Shown here: positions 1 through 7,840 of the stretch, piece after piece | Layout: each line of letters begins with the position of its first letter | Numbering within the stretch: the stretch's first letter is position 1 | Source of the DNA: Pseudomonas sp. | GTDB taxonomy: Bacteria; Pseudomonadota; Gammaproteobacteria; Pseudomonadales; Pseudomonadaceae | NCBI GenBank assembly: GCA_003527165.1 | Contig: DPSI01000292.1 | Location: forward strand, 1-9,698 | Direction: 5' to 3' | DNA length: 9,698 nt | Notes under the pieces: generated by a model | Databases searched by the model: none | Seen by the model: the letters and a program-made list of their open reading frames with translations, nothing else | What the model was told of the DNA's origin: nothing | Made by a program: the position numbers and the translations under genes

Positions 1-1
1 C

Positions 2-358
2 GAACTGCATGTGCCACGACTGGAGGCGCCGGACGCACGGGCGCGCAAGCTGTTGCCCGAGGTGAGTCTGGAGGAATTGCTGATCTCCATGGCCGAAGTG
101 CTGCGCCGTGCCGACATGTTCGAAAGCCATCAGGTCACGCGCGAAACGCTCTCGATCCGCGAGCGCATGAGTGATGTTCTAGAGCGCCTGAAGGGCGGGG
201 CCTTTGTTCCCTTCGCCGCATTGTTCACGATCGAGGAAGGCCGGCTTGGCGTGGTGGTGACCTTCATGGCGGTGCTCGAGCTGATCAAGGAATCGCTGGT
301 CGAGCTGGTGCAGAACGAACCCTTCGCGCCGATTCATGTTCGAGCCCGGATTGAATAG
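2..358 (+). CDS. scpA: Segregation and condensation protein A (ScpA), C-terminal part
   Basis: ScpA is the kleisin subunit of the SMC-ScpA-ScpB complex, which compacts and helps segregate the chromosome. Only the last 118 residues are present; the reading frame is open from the left edge and stops with TAG at 356-358. The visible part has the pattern expected of the end of a kleisin: an Arg-rich helical stretch (ESHQVTRETLSIRERM), then a winged-helix-like segment (FVPFAALFTIEEGRLGVVVT, then FMAVLELIKESLVELVQ), which in the family binds the SMC head. The GTG at 11 is internal, not a start, because the coding frame continues upstream of it. The identification rests on this C-terminal pattern together with an unmistakable scpB 34 bp downstream in the same direction. 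The two genes are probably co-transcribed. Confidence 0.9.
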   Translation, partial: ELHVPRLEAPDARARKLLPEVSLEELLISMAEVLRRADMFESHQVTRETLSIRERMSDVLERLKGGAFVPFAALFTIEEGRLGVVVTFMAVLELIKESLVELVQNEPFAPIHVRARIE

Positions 359-392
359 TGTGTTCGCACGGTTTATGTCGAGGTAGTCAAGG

Positions 393-1163
393 TTGAATCT
401 TTCCGATCCCAAGGATCTCGCTTCGCTGCTCGAGGCTTTTTTGCTGGCGTCGGGCAGGCCGATGTCGATCGAGCGCATGGCTGAGCTGTTCGAAGAGGCC
501 GAGCGGCCCGCGCCCTCGTTGCTGCGTAAGGCGCTGGGCGTACTCGACAAATCCTGCAAGGACCGTGCGTTCGAGTTGAAAGAGGTTGCCAGTGGCTATC
601 GACTCCAAGTCCGCGAGCGCTTTTCGCCTTGGGTAGGTCGACTTTGGGAAGAACGGCCGCAGCGCTATTCGCGCGCGTTGCTGGAAACACTGGTGCTGAT
701 CGCCTACCGCCAACCGATTACCCGTGGCGAGATCGAGGACATTCGCGGCGTCGCGGTCAACAGTCAGATCGTCAAGACGCTGCTCGAACGCGAGTGGGTG
801 CGGGTCGTTGGGCATCGAGACGTACCGGGGCGACCGGCTATGTTCGCGACCACCAAGCAGTTCCTCGATCATTTCAACCTGAAAAACCTCGACGAGCTAC
901 CGCCATTGGCGGTGCTGCGCGAGATGGAGCCTGAGCCGTTGCCGGTGGATGTGGAAAAAGCGCCCGTGCCGGTGGCGCTGCAGGCTCGCGCCGATCTCGA
1001 ATTGGAGGCCGAAGAAGACGCGTCTCGCGGACAAACCAGCTTTCGCAGCCTACTGGCGGAGCTCGACAGCATGGAAACCGGCCTCAAGACTGACTTCCAG
1101 GATTTGCGCGACGAAGCGGAAGATGAAAGCAAGGGCGTTCCAGACGAGGATCACCGCGATTAG
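393..1163 (+). CDS. scpB: Segregation and condensation protein B (ScpB)
   Basis: ScpB is the winged-helix partner that dimerises and clamps the ScpA kleisin in the SMC complex. The 256-residue product carries the conserved ScpB core at about residues 5-165: SLLEAFLLASGRPMSIERM, then FELKEVASGYRLQVRERFSP, then RALLETLVLIAYRQPITRGE and EDIRGVAVNSQIVKTLLERE, ending in the FATTKQFLDHFNLKNLDELP motif. The start is a TTG at 393, chosen because GAGGT (380-384) sits 8 nt upstream and MNLSDP begins the usual Pseudomonas ScpB N-terminus; no in-frame ATG fits better. The last ~70 residues are an acidic, low-complexity tail that makes the protein longer than the ~200-residue Bacillus type. The gene converges on mgsA with only 11 bp between stop codons. 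Confidence 0.96.
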   Translation: MNLSDPKDLASLLEAFLLASGRPMSIERMAELFEEAERPAPSLLRKALGVLDKSCKDRAFELKEVASGYRLQVRERFSPWVGRLWEERPQRYSRALLETLVLIAYRQPITRGEIEDIRGVAVNSQIVKTLLEREWVRVVGHRDVPGRPAMFATTKQFLDHFNLKNLDELPPLAVLREMEPEPLPVDVEKAPVPVALQARADLELEAEEDASRGQTSFRSLLAELDSMETGLKTDFQDLRDEAEDESKGVPDEDHRD

Positions 1164-1174
1164 TGATTCGCCGG

Positions 1175-1636
1175 TTACCGACCTGCCAGGTAGCTGTCGT
1201 AGTCCGGAATGCTGATCGAATGGGGCTCATCGAGTAGCGGGCTTGAAAGCAGATAATCGGCGCTGCTCTCGTTGGCCGCCAGCGGGATGTTCCACACTGC
1301 GGCAACTCGGAGCAGCGCTTTCACATCAGGGTCGTGCGGCTGGGGTTCGAAGGGATCCCAGAAAAATACCAGGATGTCGATCCGTCGTTCGGCGATGCGT
1401 GCGCCGATCTGCTGATCTCCGCCCAGAGGGCCGCTGATCATGCATTCCACCGGCAAGGCCAGGCGACGTCGGAGCAGCAGGCCGGTGGTGCCGGTGGCGA
1501 GCAGTTCATGTTTCGCTAACCGCGCTTTTTGCCGGTCAGCCCATACCAGCAGGCGTTCCTTGCAGTGATCATGCGCCACCAGCGCGATGCGCTTGCGGGC
1601 GGGCAATGTCGCGTTAACGAAATCGATGCGGTTCAT
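1175..1636 (-). CDS. mgsA: Methylglyoxal synthase
   Basis: MgsA converts dihydroxyacetone phosphate to methylglyoxal and phosphate in the cytoplasm, a bypass that releases phosphate when triose phosphates accumulate. The 153-residue length equals that of the E. coli enzyme, and the sequence aligns almost without gaps. LPARKRIALVAHDHCKERL (11-29) carries His22 and Asp23. ATGTTG (47-52) is the phosphate loop. SGPLGGDQQIGA contains the catalytic Asp74. FFWDPFEPQPHDPDVKALLR contains His101 and Asp104. These are the E. coli His19, Asp20, Asp71, His98 and Asp101 positions shifted by three. The start ATG (1634-1636) is preceded by AAGGAAG on the minus strand. It lies 45 bp downstream of gap on the same strand, with no visible terminator between them, so read-through from the gap promoter is likely (inference). 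Confidence 0.97.
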   Translation of the reverse strand: MNRIDFVNATLPARKRIALVAHDHCKERLLVWADRQKARLAKHELLATGTTGLLLRRRLALPVECMISGPLGGDQQIGARIAERRIDILVFFWDPFEPQPHDPDVKALLRVAAVWNIPLAANESSADYLLSSPLLDEPHSISIPDYDSYLAGR

Positions 1637-1681
1637 TTTCTTCCTTGGCTTGCTGGGTAGGCGATGGAGTCGGTGTGCTGG

Positions 1682-2683
1682 TTACGGAGCCTCGTGAAGA
1701 GCGCGGCAGGTGTCCAGCATGCGATTGGAGAAACCCCATTCGTTGTCATACCAGGCCATCACTTTCAGCAGTCGTCCGCTAACCTTAGTGTGGTTGGTGT
1801 CGAAGATCGACGACATCGGGTTGTGGTTAAAGTCGCATGAAACCAGCGGCAGCGAGTTACAGGCCAGTATGGGCGAGCGCTGGCTGGCGTCCAGCATCAG
1901 TGCGTTAACTTCGTCTGCGGTGGTTTCGCGGCTGAGTTCGAGCGTCAGATCCACCAGTGAGACATTGATCACCGGGACCCGTACGGCCATGCCGGTCAGC
2001 TTGCCGGCCAGCGCCGGCAAGACCAGACCAACGGCTTCGGCTGCGCCCGTCTTGGTCGGAATCATCGATTGTGTAGCCGAGCGCGCGCGACAGGGATCGC
2101 TGTGGTAGACGTCAGGCAGGTTCTGGTCGTTGGTATAGGCGTGGATGGTAGTCATCAGGCCATGCTCGATACCGTATTCGCGTGACAGCACCTGGACGAC
2201 CGGAGCCAGGCAGTTGGTGGTGCAGGATGCGTTGGAGATGATCTGATTTGACTGGCGCAGGATGTCATGATTGACGCCGTAGACAACGGTGGCATCGGCG
2301 TCGGAGGCCGGGGCGGAAATGATCACCTTGCGGGCGCCGGCTTCCAGGTGGGCGCTGGCTTTCTCGCGGGAAGTAAAGAGGCCGGTACACTCGAATACCA
2401 CGTCGACTTGGTGCTGACGCCAGGGCAGTTCAGCCGGGTTGCGGATCGCCGTCACGGCAATCGAGTCGCCGTTGACCATCAGCTGATCATCGCTGACCTC
2501 GACCTTTGCGTCGAAATGGCCATGGACGCTGTCGTATTGCAAGAGGTGGGCGTTCATCGCCGAGCTGCCGAGGTCGTTGATTGCTACGACCTGCAGATAT
2601 TCGCGGTAACGCTGGCTGTACAAGGCACGGAGGACATTGCGTCCAATACGGCCGAAGCCGTTGATGGCGATACGAATAGTCAT
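1682..2683 (-). CDS. gap: Glyceraldehyde-3-phosphate dehydrogenase (type I)
   Basis: This enzyme oxidises and phosphorylates glyceraldehyde-3-phosphate to 1,3-bisphosphoglycerate in the cytoplasm, using the triose released by the Entner-Doudoroff pathway. The 333-residue length is normal. The Rossmann fold starts at once with [10 protein letters not shown] (7-16). Asn36-Asp37 after the second strand is the usual NAD-selective pair. The active-site motif [12 protein letters not shown] puts the catalytic Cys at 154, and [10 protein letters not shown] puts the base at His181. NEWGFSNRM lies near the C-terminus. In NAD-specific enzymes a Leu-Pro pair follows TNDQ; here it is Val192-Tyr193 (DVYHSD), a pattern I recall from Pseudomonas Gap-1 proteins. 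The gene is divergent from edd, across a region with HexR-like sites, and is followed by mgsA. The start is the ATG at 2681-2683, with a modest AGG upstream. Confidence 0.97.
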   Translation of the reverse strand: MTIRIAINGFGRIGRNVLRALYSQRYREYLQVVAINDLGSSAMNAHLLQYDSVHGHFDAKVEVSDDQLMVNGDSIAVTAIRNPAELPWRQHQVDVVFECTGLFTSREKASAHLEAGARKVIISAPASDADATVVYGVNHDILRQSNQIISNASCTTNCLAPVVQVLSREYGIEHGLMTTIHAYTNDQNLPDVYHSDPCRARSATQSMIPTKTGAAEAVGLVLPALAGKLTGMAVRVPVINVSLVDLTLELSRETTADEVNALMLDASQRSPILACNSLPLVSCDFNHNPMSSIFDTNHTKVSGRLLKVMAWYDNEWGFSNRMLDTCRALHEAP

Positions 2684-2704
2684 ATGGGGACCTGGGCGAA
2701 TTTT

Positions 2705-2735
2705 GTTGTAGGAAACACAAGATTATTCCTGTCAA
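2705..2735 (-). promoter_or_regulatory. Candidate sigma-70 promoter for gap-mgsA
   Basis: Read on the minus strand, a perfect TTGACA (-35) lies at 2730-2735. A -10-like CTACAA or TACAAC lies at 2705-2711, with 18-19 bp spacing. The transcript would start about 15-20 bp upstream of the gap ATG, giving a short leader. The -35 box is strong and the -10 box is weak. The HexR-like site at 2706-2720 covers the -10 box, which suits repression by steric block. This is read by eye; no start site is known. Confidence 0.5.
2706..2720. promoter_or_regulatory. HexR-like operator, gap side
   Basis: TTGTAGGAAACACAA fits TTGT-N7-ACAA exactly. HexR is an RpiR-family repressor reported in P. putida to bind TTGT-N7/8-ACAA in the zwf, edd and gap-1 promoters and to be released by KDPG. 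The site lies 23 bp upstream of the gap start and overlaps the proposed gap -10 box. Four-base half-sites occur often by chance, so the weight comes from the location between gap and edd, the known HexR targets. The hexR gene itself is not in the window. Confidence 0.55.
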
Positions 2736-2765
2736 AATAGAAATCAAGCCCAGAAATATGCTGTT

Positions 2766-2783
2766 TTGTTGGTAAAACTACAG
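2766..2783. promoter_or_regulatory. Second HexR-like operator, edd side
   Basis: TTGTTGGTAAAACTACAG resembles the longer HexR-type palindrome that I recall as TGTARTWWWAYTACA. The right half, GTAAAACTACA, fits well and the left half is degenerate (12 of 15 positions by hand alignment). It lies 22 bp upstream of the edd ATG, where a bound repressor would block edd transcription. The two sites, one near each divergent gene, suggest separate operators. It is a weaker match than the gap-side site under the TTGT-N7/8-ACAA rule. Confidence 0.4.
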
Positions 2784-2805
2784 ATTCACGAGCAGGAGTG
2801 ATGGC

Positions 2806-4635
2806 ATGCACCCGCGGATTCAAGAAGTTACCGAACGTTTGATCGAACGCAGCCGCCCGTCGCGACAGCGATATCTTGCCCAGATGGCCGGCGCGGCGAG
2901 CGACGGACCTCAGCGCGGCAGATTGCAATGCGCCAACTTCGCTCACGGCGTGGCGGGCTGCGCGTCTTCCAGCGACAAGCAGAAGCTGCGGTTGATGAAC
3001 GAAGCCAACGTGGCGATCGTTTCGGCCTACAACGATATGTTGTCGGCGCATCAGCCATACGAGCACTTCCCGGACATCATCAAGCAGGCGCTGCGCGATG
3101 TCGGTTCGGTCGGGCAGTTCGCCGGCGGCGTTCCGGCCATGTGCGACGGTGTCACCCAGGGTGAGGCGGGGATGGAGATGAGCCTTGCCAGTCGCGAGGT
3201 GATCGCCATGGCGACCGCTATCGCGTTGTCGCACAACATGTTCGACGCGGCGCTGTATCTGGGTATCTGCGACAAGATCATCCCGGGTCTGATGATTGGC
3301 GCGTTACGCTTCGGCCACCTTCCGGCGGTATTCGTGCCGGGTGGGCCGATGCCTTCGGGCATTCCCAACAAGCAGAAAGCCGAGGTCCGACAACGCTACG
3401 CCGAAGGCAAGGCCAGCCGTGAGCAGTTGCTTGAATCGGAGATGCTGTCCTATCACAGTCCCGGCACCTGCACCTTCTACGGCACGGCGAATACCAACCA
3501 GGTGGTGATGGAAATCATGGGGTTGCACCTGCCGGGCTCGTCCTTCGTCAATCCCTACACCCCGCTGCGTGACGAACTGACCCGCGAGGCAGCGCGCCAG
3601 GTTACTCGCCTGACGCCGCAGTCCGGTAACTATCTGCCGCTGTGCAAGATCGTCGACGAGAAGGCGATCATCAACTCGGTGGTAGCGCTGAACGCCACAG
3701 GCGGCTCGACCAATCACACCTTGCACATCCCTGCCTTCGCCCAGGCGGCAGGCATCCAGCTGACCTGGCAGGACATGGCCGACATTTCCGCGGTGACGCC
3801 CACATTGGCCAAGGTCTATCCCAACGGGCAAGCCGACGTGAACCATTTCCATGCCTGCGGTGGCGTGCCGTTCATGGTGCGTACGCTGCTCGATGCCGGC
3901 CTGTTGCACGAAGACGTCCATACGGTTATGGGGCAGGGGCTCAGGCAGTACACCTGCGAGCCCTTTCTGGAGGACGGTCGATTGGTCTGGCGCGAAGGTC
4001 CGGCGGCCAGTCTCGACGAAGCGATCCTGCGTCCGGCCGAGCGCCCGTTCTCGCCCGAGGGTGGCTTGCGGGTGCTGGAGGGCAATCTCGGGCGCGGCGT
4101 AACCAAAATCTCGGCAGTCGCTCCGGAGCACCGCGTGGTCGAGGCGCCAGCGCGGGTATTCAGCGATCAGACAGAGTTGGCACAGGCATTCAAGAACGGC
4201 GAGCTGGAAAAAGATTTTATCGCAGTGGTGCGCTTCCAAGGGCCGAAGGCCAACGGCATGCCCGAACTGCATAAGCTGACGCCGTTCCTCGGTGTGCTGC
4301 AGGATCGTGGCTACAAGGTCGCGCTGGTCACCGATGGGCGCATGTCTGGAGCATCGGGCAAGGTACCGGCGGCGATTCACGTCAGCCCCGAGGCGCTCGA
4401 TGGCGGCCCGCTGTGCCGAGTGCGCGATGGCGACATCATCCGCGTCGACGGCGAGACGGGCGAGCTGCGAGTACTGGTCGATCAGGCAGCGTTCGACAGC
4501 CGTGAGCGGGTGATGGCGCCGAGCGACCTGGGCATCGGTTGCGGGCGCGAGTTGTTCGGCTTTCTGCGGGCCGCCTTCAGCCCGGCGGAGCAAGGCGCGA
4601 GCGTGTTCACCGAGGCGTTGGAGGCGCTCAAGTGA
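2806..4635 (+). CDS. edd: Phosphogluconate dehydratase (Entner-Doudoroff)
   Basis: Edd removes water from 6-phosphogluconate to give 2-keto-3-deoxy-6-phosphogluconate (KDPG), the committed step of the Entner-Doudoroff pathway. It is a cytoplasmic IlvD/Edd-family enzyme with a labile [4Fe-4S] cluster. The 609-residue length is typical of Edd. The three expected cluster cysteines are visible: Cys113 in [10 protein letters not shown], Cys155 in GICDKIIPG (the first family signature) and Cys222 in [15 protein letters not shown]. The second signature is [15 protein letters not shown] (507-521). The start is the ATG at 2806, with AGGAG (2794-2798) 7 nt upstream; the nearby ATG at 2801 is out of frame. 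The stop overlaps the glk start (GTGA), indicating translational coupling. The companion aldolase gene eda does not follow, as in other Pseudomonas, where it lies with zwf and pgl. Confidence 0.98.
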   Translation: MHPRIQEVTERLIERSRPSRQRYLAQMAGAASDGPQRGRLQCANFAHGVAGCASSSDKQKLRLMNEANVAIVSAYNDMLSAHQPYEHFPDIIKQALRDVGSVGQFAGGVPAMCDGVTQGEAGMEMSLASREVIAMATAIALSHNMFDAALYLGICDKIIPGLMIGALRFGHLPAVFVPGGPMPSGIPNKQKAEVRQRYAEGKASREQLLESEMLSYHSPGTCTFYGTANTNQVVMEIMGLHLPGSSFVNPYTPLRDELTREAARQVTRLTPQSGNYLPLCKIVDEKAIINSVVALNATGGSTNHTLHIPAFAQAAGIQLTWQDMADISAVTPTLAKVYPNGQADVNHFHACGGVPFMVRTLLDAGLLHEDVHTVMGQGLRQYTCEPFLEDGRLVWREGPAASLDEAILRPAERPFSPEGGLRVLEGNLGRGVTKISAVAPEHRVVEAPARVFSDQTELAQAFKNGELEKDFIAVVRFQGPKANGMPELHKLTPFLGVLQDRGYKVALVTDGRMSGASGKVPAAIHVSPEALDGGPLCRVRDGDIIRVDGETGELRVLVDQAAFDSRERVMAPSDLGIGCGRELFGFLRAAFSPAEQGASVFTEALEALK

Positions 4636-5603
4636 CGGCGCTGGTAGGTGATATCGGCGGGACCAATGCCCGTTTCGCTCTGTGGAGCGATCAACGGATC
4701 GAGTCGGTACGAGTTGTCCCAACCGCTGATTTTCCGCGTCCGGAAGACGCCATTCGCGCCTATCTGCGAGGCGTCGACCAGAGCGTCGAGGCGCTACAGG
4801 CTGTCTGTCTGGCCTGCGCCGGGCCGGTTTCCGGCGACGAGTTCGTATTCACCAACAATCACTGGCGCCTGAGTCGCAAGGCCTTTTGCCAGGACTTGGG
4901 GCTGAACGATCTGCTGCTGATCAACGATTTCACCGCCATGGCGCTGGGCATGACTCGCCTGTGCGACGGCGAGCTGATCGAAGTCTGTTCCGGGCGATCC
5001 GAAACCGGTAGGGCGCGGCTCGTGATCGGGCCGGGCACCGGGCTGGGCGTCGCCACGTTGCTGCCCCTCGGCGACGGCGAGTGGCGCACGCTGCCGGGGG
5101 AGGGCGGACACGTCTGCCTGCCGATCGGCACGGCTCGTGAGGCTGCGTTGTGGGGGCGTCTGCATGAGAAGCTCGGCCACGTGAATGCCGAAGCGGTTCT
5201 CAGCGGGGGCGGGCTACTGGAACTCTATCGAACCAGCTGCGCACTGGACGGGCAGCCGCCACGGTTCACGACGCCGGCCGAAGTGACGGCCGCTGCCCTG
5301 GCAGGCGATGCCTACGCCGCGTCGGTATTGGAACAGTTCTGTGTCTGGTTGGGTCGGATCGCCGGGGACAATGTGTTGACGACCGGTGCGCAAGGCGGCG
5401 TCTATATTGCCGGCGGGATCGTGCCGCGCTTCGTCGAGTTCTTCGCGCGCAGCGGTTTCCGCCAGAGTTTTCGCGACAAGGGGTGCATGAGTCGGTATTT
5501 TGACGACGTTCCAGTCTGGGTGGTGACAGCCGAGTATCCTGGCCTGGAAGGCGCTGGCGTCGCGTTGCAGCAATCGCTGGAGGTGACGTCCAGTGTGAGC
5601 TAA
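4632..5603 (+). CDS. glk: Glucokinase
   Basis: Glk phosphorylates cytoplasmic glucose with ATP to glucose-6-phosphate, feeding zwf-pgl and then Edd. The 323-residue length matches E. coli Glk (321). [12 protein letters not shown] (6-17) is the N-terminal phosphate-binding motif. [13 protein letters not shown] contains the catalytic base Asp99. GPGTGLGVA (133-141) is the second phosphate loop. [11 protein letters not shown] contains the sugar-binding Glu157 and His160. The frame is open further upstream, but I place the start at the GTG at 4632: the DIGGTN motif follows at the right distance, GGAGG (4620-4624) lies 7 nt upstream, and the GTG overlaps the edd stop by 4 bp. A start at 4539 would add 31 low-complexity residues lying inside edd. 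It is probably part of an edd-glk-gltR-gtrS operon. Confidence 0.97.
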   Translation: MTALVGDIGGTNARFALWSDQRIESVRVVPTADFPRPEDAIRAYLRGVDQSVEALQAVCLACAGPVSGDEFVFTNNHWRLSRKAFCQDLGLNDLLLINDFTAMALGMTRLCDGELIEVCSGRSETGRARLVIGPGTGLGVATLLPLGDGEWRTLPGEGGHVCLPIGTAREAALWGRLHEKLGHVNAEAVLSGGGLLELYRTSCALDGQPPRFTTPAEVTAAALAGDAYAASVLEQFCVWLGRIAGDNVLTTGAQGGVYIAGGIVPRFVEFFARSGFRQSFRDKGCMSRYFDDVPVWVVTAEYPGLEGAGVALQQSLEVTSSVS

Positions 5604-5624
5604 CCCGTTTCGATACGCCCATAT

Positions 5625-5636
5625 AACAAGAGAAGG
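5625..5636 (+). promoter_or_regulatory. A-rich ARN repeat at the gltR ribosome binding site
   Basis: AACAAGAGAAGG is four successive ARN triplets (AAC AAG AGA AGG) that include the Shine-Dalgarno sequence of gltR. Hfq with Crc binds such A-rich runs in Pseudomonas mRNAs to block translation during catabolite repression. AACAAGAG fits the reported AAnAAnAA motif at 7 of 8 positions. Four triplets is fewer than the best known sites, so this is a modest candidate. Confidence 0.35.
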
Positions 5637-5644
5637 GATGCCCG

Positions 5645-6379
5645 GTGACCCAGGCTGGAAGATCGATTCTGCTGGTCGACGACGACCAGGACATTCGCGA
5701 ACTGTTGGACGCCTATCTCAGTCGATCCGGGTTTCAAGTGCGCACTGTGGCCAACGGTGCACGGTTCCGCGAGGCCATAGCCAGCGATCCGGCCGATCTG
5801 GTGATTCTCGATGTGATGTTGCCCGACGAGGATGGCTTCAGCCTTTGTCGCTGGGTGCGTGGCCACCAGCGCCTGGCTCAGATGCCGATTATCATGTTGA
5901 CGGCCAGTTCCGATGAAGCCGATCGGGTGATCGGGCTGGAGCTGGGCGCTGATGATTACCTGGGCAAGCCCTTCAGCCCTCGCGAGCTGCTGGCCCGGAT
6001 CAAGGCACTGCTTCGTCGCGTCAATTTCGGTTACGAGCGCGCCGGTGACGTGCTGGCGTTCGATGAATGGCGCCTGGATATGGTCAGCCACCGGCTGTTT
6101 CATCAGGACGGCGAGGAGGTGCTGCTGTCCGGTGCCGATTTCGCACTCTTGAAACTGTTTCTTGATCATCCGCAGCAAATCCTCGACCGCGACACCATCG
6201 CCAACGCCACACGCGGGCGCGAGGTGATGCCGCTCGAGCGCATCGTCGACATGGCGGTCAGTCGTCTGCGTCAGCGGCTGCGCGACACCGGCAGGTGCCC
6301 TCGACTGATTCGGACCGTTCGCGGTAGCGGTTACCTGCTCGCCGCCCAGGTGGCGCCCCACCATGACGCAATCGGCTAG
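5645..6379 (+). CDS. gltR: Response regulator, OmpR family, glucose metabolism (GltR)
   Basis: GltR is the DNA-binding half of the GtrS-GltR two-component system, which in P. aeruginosa controls glucose transport and catabolic genes. The 244-residue protein has a receiver domain (about 7-122): acidic cluster VDDDQD (Asp13-Asp14), phospho-acceptor Asp56 in LVILDVMLPDEDG, Thr86 in IIMLTAS and Lys108 in YLGKPF. A winged-helix effector domain follows (about 135-238), with DFALLKLFLDHPQQILDR and the C-terminal RLIRTVRGSGYLL. The start is the GTG at 5645, which has AAGGG (5633-5637) 7 nt upstream. The ATG at 5638 is out of frame and abuts that site. It follows glk after 41 bp and overlaps gtrS by 17 bp. 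The specific name rests on position in the glk-gtrS-gts cluster; the OmpR family is clear from sequence. Confidence 0.94.
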   Translation: MTQAGRSILLVDDDQDIRELLDAYLSRSGFQVRTVANGARFREAIASDPADLVILDVMLPDEDGFSLCRWVRGHQRLAQMPIIMLTASSDEADRVIGLELGADDYLGKPFSPRELLARIKALLRRVNFGYERAGDVLAFDEWRLDMVSHRLFHQDGEEVLLSGADFALLKLFLDHPQQILDRDTIANATRGREVMPLERIVDMAVSRLRQRLRDTGRCPRLIRTVRGSGYLLAAQVAPHHDAIG

Positions 6380-7823
6380 GCGCCGCTGGTTGCCGGTGCC
6401 GCGCTCGCTGCTCGGCCGGATGCTCTTTCTGACGCTGTTGGTGGTCCTGCTGGCACAGGCGCTGTCGAGCTTCATCTGGGTGTCGCAGCTGCGGGCAAGC
6501 CAGATGGAAGGCTTGCTGACCAGCGCCCGTAGCTTGGCCCATTCCATGTCGGCGAGCGTCAGCTATTTCCGTTCGTTGCCGCTCGGTTATCGACCGCTGG
6601 TGCTCGATCAATTGCGCAGCATGGGCGGTACGCGCTTTTTCGTTTCGCTGAACGATAAGCCGCTGGAGATGCAGATCCTGCCGCCAACCGAGCGCAAGCA
6701 GGCGGTGCTAGCCGAAGTGGACGAGGTCCTTCGCGAGCGCCTCGGCAAAGAGGCCGATATGTCGGTCAACTTCGTCAGTCCGGATGACCTGCGCATCTTC
6801 AATGGCGGGCTGAAGCTCGACGAATTGCCGCGATCCTGGGCGCACTATGCGCTGAGCCTGGAGCCGTTGAATCCGCCCGTACTGGTGACGCAGATCCAGA
6901 TCGCACCCGGCGAGTGGCTTTATCTCGCCTCGCTGATGCCGGCCCCATACGTCAGTCTGGAGGACGACGGCATCCCGACCCAGCAGCTGTGGTTCATCTT
7001 TCTCACCACCAGCTTCCTATTGTTGTTCATTGGCATTCTGGTGCACTGGCAGAGCAGGCCACTCAAGCACTTGGCACAGGCAGCGCGGGAAATGTCATTG
7101 GGCAGCGAAGTGGAGCTGTTACCGGAGGCGGGCGGCAGCGAAGTGGTCGAGGTCAGTCGAGCGTTCAACAGCATGCGCGAGCGCATCGGGCGCTATCTAA
7201 GCGAGCGCAGCCAGTTGTTCAGCGCGATCTCGCATGACCTTCGCACCCCGATAACGCGGCTGCGTCTGCGGGTAGAGCTGCTCGACGACGAAGCCCTGCA
7301 GCGCAAGTTCAGCCGTGATCTCGATGAGCTGGAATTGCTGGTCAAGGGCGCCCTGCAGTGCGTCAAGGACACCGACATCCACGAAAACATCGAGCCGCTG
7401 GACCTGAACCTGCTGCTTGATTGCGTCACCGAGCCTTATCTGGCGCCTGCCGGCAACGGCCGTGTCACCGTACAGGGCAGGGCGATCGCGCCCTATGCGG
7501 GCAAGCCACTTGCGCTCAGGCGTTGTATCGGCAACTTGCTGGATAACGCCTTGAAGTACGGCGAGCGGGCTCACCTGCATATTGTCGATGACGGCGATAC
7601 GTTCGAGCTGCAGGTCGATGATGAGGGGCCCGGCGTACCGCAGGCGTGGCTGCAGCAAGTCTTCGAGCCGAATTTCCGTCTGGCAGCCAAGCAGCCTGGG
7701 TATGGCCTCGGTCTGGGCATCGCCCGCAACATCGCTCACGCTCATGGTGGTGAAATAGGCCTGCGTAACCTGCCCGAAGGCGGTCTGCGCGTCACCCTGC
7801 GCCTACCCCGTCATGCCGAGTGA
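6363..7823 (+). CDS. gtrS: Sensor histidine kinase of the glucose two-component system (GtrS)
   Basis: GtrS is an inner-membrane histidine kinase that phosphorylates GltR. The P. aeruginosa protein is reported to sense 2-ketogluconate and 6-phosphogluconate. The 486-residue protein has TM1 at about 19-40 (MLFLTLLVVLLAQAL core), a periplasmic region of about 41-207, TM2 at about 209-228 (LWFIFLTTSFLLLFIGILV), and then a HAMP-like linker. The H-box FSAISHDLRTPITRLRLR has phospho-acceptor His291. The ATP-binding domain shows the N-box RRCIGNLLDNALKYG, G1 VDDEGPGVP, F-box VFEPNFR and G2 GYGLGLGIA. The start ATG at 6363 lies inside gltR, 17 bp before that gene's end, with AGGTGG (6348-6353) upstream, so translation is probably coupled. 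The ligand role is taken from the P. aeruginosa homologue; the sensor domain itself was not compared in detail. Confidence 0.94.
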   Translation: MTQSARRRWLPVPRSLLGRMLFLTLLVVLLAQALSSFIWVSQLRASQMEGLLTSARSLAHSMSASVSYFRSLPLGYRPLVLDQLRSMGGTRFFVSLNDKPLEMQILPPTERKQAVLAEVDEVLRERLGKEADMSVNFVSPDDLRIFNGGLKLDELPRSWAHYALSLEPLNPPVLVTQIQIAPGEWLYLASLMPAPYVSLEDDGIPTQQLWFIFLTTSFLLLFIGILVHWQSRPLKHLAQAAREMSLGSEVELLPEAGGSEVVEVSRAFNSMRERIGRYLSERSQLFSAISHDLRTPITRLRLRVELLDDEALQRKFSRDLDELELLVKGALQCVKDTDIHENIEPLDLNLLLDCVTEPYLAPAGNGRVTVQGRAIAPYAGKPLALRRCIGNLLDNALKYGERAHLHIVDDGDTFELQVDDEGPGVPQAWLQQVFEPNFRLAAKQPGYGLGLGIARNIAHAHGGEIGLRNLPEGGLRVTLRLPRHAE

Positions 7824-7840
7824 ACTCATCTGCCAGCGAT

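Noticed and set aside
2698..2712. A partial AAnAAnAA motif on the minus strand in the gap leader.
   Set aside because: It matches only 7 of 8 positions and overlaps the proposed -10 box, so it may not be in the mRNA.
4539..4631. An in-frame upstream start for glk giving a 354-residue protein.
   Set aside because: The extra 31 residues lie inside edd and do not resemble glucokinase. The GTG at 4632 has a good ribosome binding site and the usual distance to the DIGGTN motif.
3304..4722. A 472-codon open frame on the minus strand opposite edd.
   Set aside because: It has no recognisable motifs, its composition is typical of the antisense of a GC-rich gene, and edd on the plus strand is fully conserved across the same stretch.
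5600..6547. A 315-codon open frame on the minus strand opposite gltR and the start of gtrS.
   Set aside because: It is the shadow of clear two-component genes, with no family resemblance and no plausible ribosome binding site.
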